Below are positions 1 to 8,303 of a DNA stretch of 64,000 bases, piece by piece; within the stretch, counting starts at the first letter, position 1, and every line of letters starts with the position of its first letter. This DNA comes from Thermohalobaculum xanthum (GTDB lineage Bacteria; Pseudomonadota; Alphaproteobacteria; Rhodobacterales; Rhodobacteraceae). The DNA lies in contig NZ_JAEHHL010000004.1 in NCBI RefSeq assembly GCF_016623495.1, forward strand, positions 232,503 through 296,502, read 5' to 3'. Below the pieces are notes generated by a model. That model worked only from the letters and a program-made list of their open reading frames with translations. It was not told the origin of the DNA and did not search any database. The position numbers and the translations under genes were made by a program.

Positions 1-1262
<1,262 letters not shown>

Positions 1263-1682
1263 GGGATATGCCTTTTCGTGTTGTGCGGGCGCACGAAGCG
1301 GCCCGCAGCCCCGCTCCTGCGGGGGCGTCGGGACGGACCCGCGCCCGGCATTGCGCCGCGCGAGGCCCGATGGCTGGTTCCGGCCCGGTAACGCACGCCT
1401 TGCGCGCGATCGGGCCGTGAGAACCCAGCGTGAATTGGGAACCCGGTCGGAGGCTGTCGGGCGCCCCATGGGCGACCGGCGTGCCTTGCATCGTGTCCTG
1501 CACCGGAAAGTCCGCGCCGCCTGGGCGCAACGGAAGGGGTGCGGGCCGTTCACGCGACGGCCGAGCAACGTGCGCCCCTCACATCGGGCGCCGGGCCCGG
1601 AAAGTCAAGGACTTGTTGCGCTGCGGCAAAGCGCCCCCGGCAGGGCGTGACGCCGGGGACGCGGGTGGTGTGCGCCGCGCGA
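1263..1682. other. 420-base intergenic region between two minus-strand genes
   Basis: No convincing gene is seen. It is the 5' region of the helicase and may hold a long leader, as is common for cold-regulated helicases (inference). A perfect 6-bp stem with a 7-base loop (GGCCGT/ACGGCC) lies at 1544-1562. Open frames here on both strands look like high-GC chance frames. Confidence 0.4.
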
Positions 1683-2909
1683 TTAGGCGGGCACGATGTT
1701 GTGCGCGGGTCCGTATGGGAAGCGCGTGATGTTCTCGGCGCCCGTTTCCTGGACCACGAGAATGTCGTGCTCGCGATAGCCGCCGGCGCCCGGGGTTCCT
1801 TCCGGCACCGTCAGCATCGGCTCCATCGAGACGACCATGCCGGGTTCGAGCATCGTGTCGATGTCCTCGCGCAGTTCGAGCCCCGCCTCGCGCCCGTAAT
1901 AGTGGCTCAGGATCCCGAAGGAGTGGCCATAGCCGAACGAGCGGTAGCGTAGGAGATCGCGCGCCTCGAGGAAGGCGTTGATCTCGGCGACGATATCCGA
2001 GCAGCGCACGCCCGGGCGGATCAGTGAGAGGCCAAGCTCGTGCGCGCCGACATTGGCTTCCCACAGCTTCAGCGAGGCGGCGTCGGGCTCGCCGAGAAAG
2101 AGGGTGCGCTCGAGCGCGGTGTAGTAGCCCGAGATCATCGGGAAGCAGTTGAGGCTGAGAATGTCGCCGGGGGCGAGCGGCCGGGCGGTGACCGGGTTGT
2201 GCGCGCCATCGGTATTGATGCCGGACTGGAACCAGACCCAGGTGTCCCGCAGTTCCGAATCGGGAAAGGCGCGGGCGATCTCGACCTCCATGGCGTCGCG
2301 CCCGGCAATGGCCACGTCGATCTCGCGCGCGCCCGCGCGGATCGCGTCGCGGATGGCGAAACCGCCGATGTCGGCAACCCGGGCACCCTCGCGGATCAGC
2401 GCGATCTCGGCGGCGGACTTCACCATGCGCTGGCGCATCGCATCGGGGGCAATGTCGACAACTTCGGGCGCATCGAGAAAGTCGGCCAGCTTCTCGCGCG
2501 CCTGCAGCGTCAGGTGATCACCTTCGACGCCGATGCGTCGCGGGCGTCCCGCGACGTGCCGAACCGCGCGCCAGAAATTGTCGCGCTGCCAGTCGGTGTA
2601 GACGATGTTGTCGCCCTCGGTCCGCCGCCAGGGTTGCCCGCCGTCGATATTGGCCGAGACGCTGGTGACCCGGTCATGGGTGACGACGGCGCCGAAGGGG
2701 CGCCCGAAGGCGCAATAGAGAAAGCCCGTGTAATAGGCGATGCCGTGCATCGAGGTGAGGATCACCGCGTCGAGCCCATGGGCCGCCATGATTGCGCGCA
2801 GTCCGGCGACGCGGGCGGCGTACTCCTCGGGCGCGAAGGGCTTGGGCGCGGGCACGCCGTTGCGAAAGGTGAAGAACTCGGGGCGTGGGGTCGTGGTCGG
2901 GGATGCCAT
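1683..2909 (-). CDS. Creatinase (creatine amidinohydrolase)
   Basis: Hydrolyses creatine to sarcosine and urea in the cytoplasm. At 408 residues it is close to the Pseudomonas enzyme (about 403) and follows it through long stretches: FLYCAFGRP (near 63-71), SANIDGGQPWRRT, YTDWQRDN, INTDGAHNPVT, SLNCFPMISGYYTALERTLF and GYGHSFGILSHYYGREAGLELREDID. The catalytic His is H237 and the conserved acids are E267 and E363; R70 and R340 fit the substrate-binding arginines, all offset by +5 from the Pseudomonas numbering. It has the pita-bread fold of the M24 family but lacks its metal-ligand pattern. The ATG at 2909 has GGGAGG five bases upstream. The product, sarcosine, is the expected substrate of the FAD/GcvT enzymes a few kb away. 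No creatininase is seen nearby. Confidence 0.93.
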   Translation of the reverse strand: MASPTTTPRPEFFTFRNGVPAPKPFAPEEYAARVAGLRAIMAAHGLDAVILTSMHGIAYYTGFLYCAFGRPFGAVVTHDRVTSVSANIDGGQPWRRTEGDNIVYTDWQRDNFWRAVRHVAGRPRRIGVEGDHLTLQAREKLADFLDAPEVVDIAPDAMRQRMVKSAAEIALIREGARVADIGGFAIRDAIRAGAREIDVAIAGRDAMEVEIARAFPDSELRDTWVWFQSGINTDGAHNPVTARPLAPGDILSLNCFPMISGYYTALERTLFLGEPDAASLKLWEANVGAHELGLSLIRPGVRCSDIVAEINAFLEARDLLRYRSFGYGHSFGILSHYYGREAGLELREDIDTMLEPGMVVSMEPMLTVPEGTPGAGGYREHDILVVQETGAENITRFPYGPAHNIVPA

Positions 2910-3239
2910 GCGAACCTCCCTTGGTCCCGGGGAGATCCGTGATCCGCCGCCGGGACAGAAGATCCCGGCGTGCAGGACGGTGCGGGCCCGGGCGACAGCC
3001 CGGCAGAGCCGCAAGCATGGCGGGCACTCCCCGCCCCGGCGACGCCATCGCCGGACGCTCGGGCGAGAGATTGCACGGCGCCAGGGCGCCTGTCACGCGG
3101 AAACGAGGCGTCGCATCGGCGCCACGAGGTTGGAAATACGCCAGATTCTATGTCCCATTCCGGGAAAGTCGCGAGTTGGTCACTTTTCTTTCGCGCGAAT
3201 CGGCGCATGCTGAGGATGCGGGGTGAACGGAGTTGCGTG
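2910..3239. other. 330-base divergent promoter region
   Basis: It separates the creatinase gene (minus) from a small plus-strand gene and must carry both promoters. I see no clear -35/-10 pair and no strong palindrome. Open frames through it are shadows of high-GC DNA. Confidence 0.35.
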
Positions 3240-3605
3240 ATGGAAAACGATTTGCCGAGTGAGATGCGCTCTGCCCTCGATAAACGATCTCCCAACCCAG
3301 GGCGGCGCGCGCAGGGACTGTTCGCGGTCGCGACCGCCGCAAGTGGCCCCCAGCGGCACGCAGTTGTCGAGCTGGATCGCCGTGGAATGGTGATCCGCGC
3401 CGAGGACACGCCGCACCTGAGGGGCTTCGTCGACATCGTGAAGGGCGAGGACCGCATCGGACGCCATCTCGTCGTGCTCTCGTGGGCGCGGGACGGGCTG
3501 GCAGGTTACGAGTTCAAGCGCGGTGGTCATGCCGGCTCGGCGCCGGCGGATTACGAACGTCCGGCTCACGGCGCGCTGATCGAGGGGCCCCGGGCCGGCG
3601 GCTGA
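3240..3605 (+). CDS. Conserved small protein of Rhodobacteraceae type, function unknown
   Basis: 121 residues, soluble, with no signal peptide or membrane segment. It starts MENDLPSEM and contains a core VIRAEDTPHLRGFVDI followed by LVVLSWARDGLAGYEFKR. From memory this layout (MENDxPSEx start, AEDxPxLRGxVD core, YEFKR end) is a recurrent small protein in Rhodobacteraceae without assigned function. The ATG at 3240 has GGAG eight bases upstream. A longer frame beginning at 2970 has no better start signal. It is convergent with the MaoC-like gene, six bases away, and no function follows from the neighbours. Confidence 0.7.
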   Translation: MENDLPSEMRSALDKRSPNPGRRAQGLFAVATAASGPQRHAVVELDRRGMVIRAEDTPHLRGFVDIVKGEDRIGRHLVVLSWARDGLAGYEFKRGGHAGSAPADYERPAHGALIEGPRAGG

Positions 3606-3611
3606 GCCGCG

Positions 3612-4454
3612 TCAGAGGTCCACGCTCGCCGTCATCGTAAGCCGCCCGTCGTTACCGCGGATCCAGAGGTCCGCACCTTCCGGCGCCTCGCGCCCGCAGG
3701 CGGTGAAGGTTTCGCCGGCGAAGACCGGCGCGAGCGCGCGGAAGTCGAAGCGCCGGATTCGATGCGCGCCACCCGCCATGTCACCCGCGAGATCCAGCAG
3801 AAGCGTTGCGAGCAGCGGGCCGTGCACCACGAGGCCCGGGTAGCCCTCGGTTTCGGTCGCGTGGCGAAGGTCGTAATGGATGCGGTGGCCGTTGAAGGTG
3901 AGGGCCGAGTAGCGGAACAGCTCGACCGGTCCCATCGACCATTCGCGCCGGGCGGTCTCGTCGGTCGGGGCAGCCTTCGGCGCCGGAGGCTTCGCGCCCG
4001 GCTCGGGATCGAAGCGGTAGACGATGTCCTGCTCCTCGACGATGGCGGGCCCGCCGCTTCCGCCGATCTCGTGGCGTACGGTCACGAACGTCATCTCGCC
4101 CGCCCGACCGGTCTTTTCGGCGACCTGCGCGATCGTCGAGCGTCGCGTGGCCGGCGCGCCGAGCGGCATCGGCGCGTGGAACTCGACCCGCCCTCCGGCC
4201 CACATCCGCCGCGGCTGACGCACGGCGGGCATGAAGCCGCCGGTCGCGGGGTGGCCGTCGGGGCCGAGCTCGGTGCGTGGCCGGGCCTCGAGGAAATACA
4301 TCCAGTGCCAGAACGGCGGCAGCGCGTCGCCGGGGGCGAAAGCGGGTCGGTCGAGTCCCAGCGTCGCGACCAGGGCGTTGGCGGCCCAGGGGCTCATTGG
4401 GTCGGTTTCCGTGCGGCTCCGGCCAACCCAGTCCGTGGGGTCGGGCGTGGTCAT
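3612..4454 (-). CDS. MaoC/HTD2-like double hot-dog dehydratase (mesaconyl-/itaconyl-CoA hydratase type)
   Basis: 280 residues with an N-terminal FAS1-type dehydratase domain (about 1-140) and a C-terminal MaoC-like hot-dog domain (about 160-280). Features of the family include the DWVGRSRTETDPMSP start, a WMYF stretch near 65, and YDLRHATETEGYPGLVVHGPLL in the second domain, which carries the conserved His-Gly. Family members hydrate or dehydrate short branched CoA thioesters such as mesaconyl-C4-CoA or itaconyl-CoA; the substrate here is not decided by sequence. The ATG at 4454 is preceded by a purine-rich AGGAGGC-like stretch. The open frame continues upstream to 5840, but that part is antisense to the next gene and is rejected. 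Confidence 0.8.
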   Translation of the reverse strand: MTTPDPTDWVGRSRTETDPMSPWAANALVATLGLDRPAFAPGDALPPFWHWMYFLEARPRTELGPDGHPATGGFMPAVRQPRRMWAGGRVEFHAPMPLGAPATRRSTIAQVAEKTGRAGEMTFVTVRHEIGGSGGPAIVEEQDIVYRFDPEPGAKPPAPKAAPTDETARREWSMGPVELFRYSALTFNGHRIHYDLRHATETEGYPGLVVHGPLLATLLLDLAGDMAGGAHRIRRFDFRALAPVFAGETFTACGREAPEGADLWIRGNDGRLTMTASVDL

Positions 4455-4592
4455 CGCGGCCTCCTGCGATCGGCTTGGATCGAGGCATAGCGGCAAAGCG
4501 GCACGCCGATCCACCCCTTTGGCAGCGGGCGGTTGACGCGAGGTGTGGCGCCGGGCTTCTGTGGCCGCGACAACCTTTGGGAAGGACATCAG

Positions 4593-5810
4593 ATGGCACG
4601 CAATCTCGACGCCGGAAGCGCCGGTGCGCGCACGCTCGCAATCCACGCGGGCGAGCGGCCCGATCCCGCAACGGGGGCGTCGAGCCCGAACATCGTCATG
4701 TCCTCGACCTTCGTCACCGAAAAGCCCGAGGGCTTCTCGGCCAGCGAGCTTACCGAGGAGAGCCCGTTCGTCTACACCCGCTGGGCAAACCCGACCGTCC
4801 GCGGCTTGGAGGAAAAGGTCGCGGCACTCGAGGGAGCGGAGGCGGCATCGGCCTTTGCCAGCGGCATGGCGGCGGCGCATGCGATCCTGGCCTCCGAACT
4901 GTCGTCCGGCGACCGGCTGGTGCTCTCGGACGTGAGCTATGCAGGCATCGCCGAACTGGCGCGCGACACGCTGCCCCGGATGGGCGTCGAGGTTGCGACC
5001 GTCGACATGTCGGACCTCGCGGCGGTCGAGGCGGCGGTGACGCCCGGGACGAAGCTCGTCTTCATCGACACGCCCTGCAATCCGCTGATGCGCCTGACCG
5101 ATATCGCCGCGGTGGCGCGGATCGCGCATGCGGCCGGCGCGCGGCTGGCGGTCGATTCGACCTTCGCCACCCCGGTCGCGACGCGGCCGCTGGAGCTTGG
5201 CGCCGACTACGTGATGCATTCGGCCACGAAGTATCTCGGCGGGCATGGCGACGCCATCGGGGGCGTGGTCTGCGGCAGGGCGGAGTTGATCCGTCCGCTG
5301 GTGAGCGAGGCCATCGTCCACTACGGCGGGATCATGTCGCCCTTCAATGCCTGGCTGATCGCGCGCGGAGCCGCGACCTTGCCGCTGCGGATGCGGGCGC
5401 ATGAGGAGACCGCTCTGGCGGTGGCGCGCTGGCTCGAGGCCGACCCGCGCGTCGAGCGGGTGATCTATCCGGGCCTTCCCAGCCATCCGCAGCACGACCT
5501 CGCGCGGCGGCAGATGAAGAATTTCTCGGGCATGCTCAGCTTTCGCGTGAAGGGCGGCGAGGCCGAGGGTGCCGAGGTCGCGACCCGGATGGCCGCGCGG
5601 CTGCGCGTGATCCATCACGCCGTATCGCTGGGCCATCACCGCACGCTGGTCTGCTGGATGCCGACGGCGAGCCTGATCGAGACGTCGTTCCGGCTCGAAG
5701 GCGCGCAGGCCGCGGCCTATCGTGACTGGGCCGGGGACGGGATCTTCCGGCTTTCGATCGGGCTCGAGGATGCGGCGGACCTGATCCGCGATCTCGACCA
5801 GGCGCTCTGA
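4593..5810 (+). CDS. Trans-sulfuration family PLP enzyme (Cys/Met metabolism)
   Basis: 405 residues, fold-type I PLP enzyme of the cystathionine gamma-synthase/lyase family. Visible: YTRWANPTVRGLEEK (phosphate-binding Tyr/Arg), FASGMAAAHAI, substrate Tyr in SDVSYAG, DSTFATP, and the PLP lysine in HSATKYLGGHGD. Family members make or break C-S bonds in cysteine, homocysteine or methionine metabolism. The active-site cysteine diagnostic of methionine gamma-lyase is not evident (SYAGIAEL instead), so a lyase or sulfhydrylase assignment stays open. The ATG at 4593 is chosen over an in-frame start at 4533 because GGGAAGGAC lies about 6-10 bases upstream. A second, distinct paralogue (metZ) lies at 51.5 kb. 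Confidence 0.85.
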   Translation: MARNLDAGSAGARTLAIHAGERPDPATGASSPNIVMSSTFVTEKPEGFSASELTEESPFVYTRWANPTVRGLEEKVAALEGAEAASAFASGMAAAHAILASELSSGDRLVLSDVSYAGIAELARDTLPRMGVEVATVDMSDLAAVEAAVTPGTKLVFIDTPCNPLMRLTDIAAVARIAHAAGARLAVDSTFATPVATRPLELGADYVMHSATKYLGGHGDAIGGVVCGRAELIRPLVSEAIVHYGGIMSPFNAWLIARGAATLPLRMRAHEETALAVARWLEADPRVERVIYPGLPSHPQHDLARRQMKNFSGMLSFRVKGGEAEGAEVATRMAARLRVIHHAVSLGHHRTLVCWMPTASLIETSFRLEGAQAAAYRDWAGDGIFRLSIGLEDAADLIRDLDQAL

Positions 5811-5820
5811 CTTCTGCCGG

Positions 5821-6129
5821 TCAGGCGCGGAGCAATGCAAAGGCGAGGTTGAGGGGCGAGAAGAAGCCCGTCCCCACCGTGAGCCCGAGGGTCACGAGCG
5901 TGACGGCTGCCATGGCCATCACGCCCTGCTTGTGCAATCCGCCCCGCGCGGCCCTGCGGGTCAGCACGACATTGACCGCCAGAATGGCGCCCGCACCGGC
6001 CATGCTGAGCAGGACGGCACCAAAGGTCGCCCCTTGTCCGTGCAACGCCCCCATCCCGAGCCAGAGGACGCGCCCGGCAACGGGCGCGCCAACCAGGTTG
6101 AACAGGATGAAGGCGGTCACGGGGCTCAT
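5821..6129 (-). CDS. Small integral membrane protein, unknown function
   Basis: 102 residues with three hydrophobic segments at about 5-25, 36-57 and 68-98, separated by a short basic stretch (TRRAARGG). It starts seven bases after the stop of the SIMPL-domain gene and is probably co-transcribed with it. It is convergent with the trans-sulfuration enzyme gene, leaving only ten bases between stops. No family is recognised. Confidence 0.65.
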   Translation of the reverse strand: MSPVTAFILFNLVGAPVAGRVLWLGMGALHGQGATFGAVLLSMAGAGAILAVNVVLTRRAARGGLHKQGVMAMAAVTLVTLGLTVGTGFFSPLNLAFALLRA

Positions 6130-6136
6130 CCGCGCG

Positions 6137-6829
6137 TCACTTCAACTCGAACACGACCGACACGCTGACCGACAGCGTCTCCTCGCCGCCCGCGATCGGA
6201 ACCGAGGCCGCATCGGCCATGGCCATGCGCATCTCGAGCTTGGGCATCGGCATCATGGCGCCGCCCTCGACGAGCGAGAGCACCGGGCCGAGTGTCGCGC
6301 CGATCGCCCCGGCATAGATTTCGGCCTTGCGCCGCGCATCGGCGGCGGCAGCCTCGCGTGCCGCGTCGAGGCGGGTCTCGCGATCCGAGACGTCGAACCA
6401 GATGCCGCCGATGTCGGTCGCTCCGGCCTGCGTCGCCCGGTCGAGAAGCCCGCCCAGCGCATCGAAGTCGCGCGCGGTGACCTGCACGGTGTTGCTGGCG
6501 CTGTATCCGCGGATCTTGGGGCGCTCGTCGTTGCCCTCCGGTCTCGACCAGAGTGGCGAGAGCGAGACATTCGTGGTCCGGATGTCCCGCTCCTCGATCC
6601 CGGCGGCCTTCAGCGCCTCGAAGATCCCGCTCATCGCCTTCGAGTTGCGGTCGAGCGCCTGCGCGGCGGTGTTGCCCTCGGTGGTGACGCCAAGGTTCAC
6701 GCGGGCAATGTCGGGCGGCGCGGTCACCTCGCCCCGGCCGGTCACCGAAAGGGTTCGGGGCGGTGCGCTTTCGTCTGCGATGGCAGGGGCAGCAGCGAAA
6801 ATCGCGAGCGCGAGAATGAGGCGCAGCAT
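6137..6829 (-). CDS. SIMPL domain (DUF541, YggE-type) periplasmic protein
   Basis: 230 residues. The N-terminus is a signal peptide (MLRLILALAIFAAAPAIADE) with predicted cleavage after AIA. The mature part carries SIMPL hallmarks: LSVTGRGEVTAPPDIARV, LGVTTEGNTAAQAL, IRTTNVSLSPLW, GYSASNTVQV and ARRKAEIYAGAIGA. Family members such as E. coli YggE are periplasmic and linked to oxidative stress tolerance; their biochemical role is not settled. ATG 6829 is preferred over TTG 6844, because AAGGA sits nine bases before the ATG and the shorter start gives a clean signal peptide. Confidence 0.88.
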   Translation of the reverse strand: MLRLILALAIFAAAPAIADESAPPRTLSVTGRGEVTAPPDIARVNLGVTTEGNTAAQALDRNSKAMSGIFEALKAAGIEERDIRTTNVSLSPLWSRPEGNDERPKIRGYSASNTVQVTARDFDALGGLLDRATQAGATDIGGIWFDVSDRETRLDAAREAAAADARRKAEIYAGAIGATLGPVLSLVEGGAMMPMPKLEMRMAMADAASVPIAGGEETLSVSVSVVFELK

Positions 6830-6995
6830 GGCGTGGTCCTTCAATTGGCGCCCCCGGATGGGGTGCTTGGGTGACGTGCCGCGATCTTACGCACGGGCAT
6901 GGAATTCTCCAGCGCCCGCTGCCTGAAATTTTTCTCGCGGCAGGGTGCCGAAATGTCCCGAATGCGACGTCCTCCGGCGCAATCGGGCGCGCTGT

Positions 6996-7026
6996 TGCGT
7001 GAAAATACGGCGCAAAATTTCACGCA
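6996..7026. promoter_or_regulatory. Inverted repeat, candidate operator of the XRE-cupin regulator
   Basis: Perfect 9-bp inverted repeat TGCGTGAAA / TTTCACGCA (6996-7004 and 7018-7026) with a 13-base AT-richer spacer, 38 bases before the regulator start. Position and symmetry suggest autoregulation, perhaps also of the divergent SIMPL gene. This is inference. Confidence 0.55.
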
Positions 7027-7064
7027 CCCAAGGCCCCTCGGGGCGAATCACGGAGCGGCGGCGG

Positions 7065-7646
7065 ATGAAAGCGGCGCGACTGGAGGAGACGGCCCGGGCC
7101 GGCGGCGTCGGCGCGGATCTGCGCGCACTGCGCCGGGCGCGCAACCTCACGCTCGCGGCGCTGGCGCTCAGGATCGGGCGGTCCGTCGGCTGGCTCTCGG
7201 AGGTCGAGCGCGGGATCACCGATCCCCCGATCGCCGACCTTCGCCGCATCGCGAATGCGCTGGATCAGCCGCTCTCGCTCTTCTTCGGCGGCGCCGAGGG
7301 GCCCGAGGCCGAGCGCGGCCATGTCGTGCGCGCGGGCGCGCGCAGGACGCTGGGCGGCGCCGGCGAGGGGCTCTGCGAGGAGTTGCTCTCGCCCGACCTC
7401 TCGGGCTCGTTCGAGATCGTTCGCTCGGTCTTCGCGCCGGGCGCGCGGCTGACCGAGCCCGTGACCCGGCCGACCGAGGAGGCGGGCTACATCGTATCCG
7501 GCACGCTCGAGATCGAGATCGAGGGCGCGCGCCACCGCCTCGGTCCCGGCGACAGCTTCCGCATCCGGGGCGAGGCCTTCCGCTGGCGCAATCCGGGCAC
7601 CGAGCCCGCCGTCGCGATCTGGGTGATCGCGCCGCCGGTCTATTGA
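7065..7646 (+). CDS. XRE-family transcriptional regulator with C-terminal cupin sensor
   Basis: 193 residues. Helix-turn-helix at about 18-72 (LRALRRARNLTLAALALRIG, then VGWLSEVERGITDPPIADLRRIA) and a small cupin barrel at about 110-190 (PTEEAGYIVSGTLEIEI, RLGPGDSFRI, RWRNPG). This HTH-cupin layout is typical of regulators of amino acid, polyamine or methylamine catabolism that sense a small ligand through the cupin. The start is ATG 7065 with GGAG upstream; the longer frame from 6945 runs through the operator-like repeat and is rejected. It lies ten bases before a LysE exporter and may control it and the demethylation genes that follow. Confidence 0.87.
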   Translation: MKAARLEETARAGGVGADLRALRRARNLTLAALALRIGRSVGWLSEVERGITDPPIADLRRIANALDQPLSLFFGGAEGPEAERGHVVRAGARRTLGGAGEGLCEELLSPDLSGSFEIVRSVFAPGARLTEPVTRPTEEAGYIVSGTLEIEIEGARHRLGPGDSFRIRGEAFRWRNPGTEPAVAIWVIAPPVY

Positions 7647-7656
7647 GGGCATTGCG

Positions 7657-8280
7657 ATGTTCGAGACGCTGATGTCGATCGATCCGTGGACGGGCGTGGC
7701 CTTCGTGATCGCCTCGGTCGTTCTGATGATCACGCCGGGGCCCGGGATGATGTTCTGCATTGCCTGCGGGCTGAGGGGTGGCGCCTGGGCCGGCGTCGCG
7801 GCTGGAGTAGGCTCGGCCGTCGGCATGATGGTGCATGCCATTCTGGCTGCAGCCGGCCTCTCGGCGCTGATCCTCGGCGCACCGGGGGCCTATGACGCGG
7901 TGCGCTGGATCGGCGCGGCCTATCTCGTCTGGCTGGCCTGGTCGAGCTGGACCGCGGGGGACGATCTGGGCGGGAGGCTGGGGCGCAGCCGGATGGCGCG
8001 CGCCTTCGCTCGCGCACTCGCAACCAACCTGATGAACCCGAAGGTCATCGTCTTCATGGTGGCCTTCCTGCCGCAATTCGTGGACCCGGCCGTCGGGCCC
8101 GCCTGGGCGCAGTTCCTGATCTTCGGCGCGGGCGTCGCGCTGATCGGGCTGATCTTCGACTGCCTCTATGGCGGGCTCGCCGGCCTCGTTGCCGAGCGGT
8201 TGAAGCGCGCATCGCGCCTCATGAACCGGGTGAGCGCCGTGGCCTTCGGCGGCCTTGCCGCGCGCATCGTGCTGGATTGA
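7657..8280 (+). CDS. LysE/RhtB-family amino-acid exporter
   Basis: 207 residues with six hydrophobic segments. Family features are visible: the MITPGPGMMFCIACGLRGG motif near residues 26-44, a WIGAAYLVWLAW helix near 85, and NLMNPKVIVFMVAFLPQFV near 125-143. Family members export amino acids or close analogues across the inner membrane using proton motive force; the substrate is not shown. ATG 7657 has GAGGGC eight bases upstream. It forms a unit with the XRE-cupin regulator, and the FAD demethylase gene starts 23 bases downstream, so a shared transcript is possible. Confidence 0.88.
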   Translation: MFETLMSIDPWTGVAFVIASVVLMITPGPGMMFCIACGLRGGAWAGVAAGVGSAVGMMVHAILAAAGLSALILGAPGAYDAVRWIGAAYLVWLAWSSWTAGDDLGGRLGRSRMARAFARALATNLMNPKVIVFMVAFLPQFVDPAVGPAWAQFLIFGAGVALIGLIFDCLYGGLAGLVAERLKRASRLMNRVSAVAFGGLAARIVLD

Positions 8281-8303
8281 GAAAGAAAGAGGGAGAGAGC
8301 GTC

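Noticed and set aside
1433..1447. Sequence AATTGGGAACCCGGT resembling part of the cobalamin riboswitch core
   Set aside because: The other conserved blocks of that class (CGCAACTGT-like segment and B12 box) are not present downstream, and no cobalamin gene follows.
4593..5810. Methionine gamma-lyase call
   Set aside because: The characteristic active-site cysteine near the substrate Tyr is absent, so only the superfamily is claimed.
4455..5840. Long minus-strand extension of the MaoC-like frame (742 codons in total)
   Set aside because: It is antisense to the trans-sulfuration enzyme, lacks family similarity and has no start signal; typical of high-GC mirror frames.
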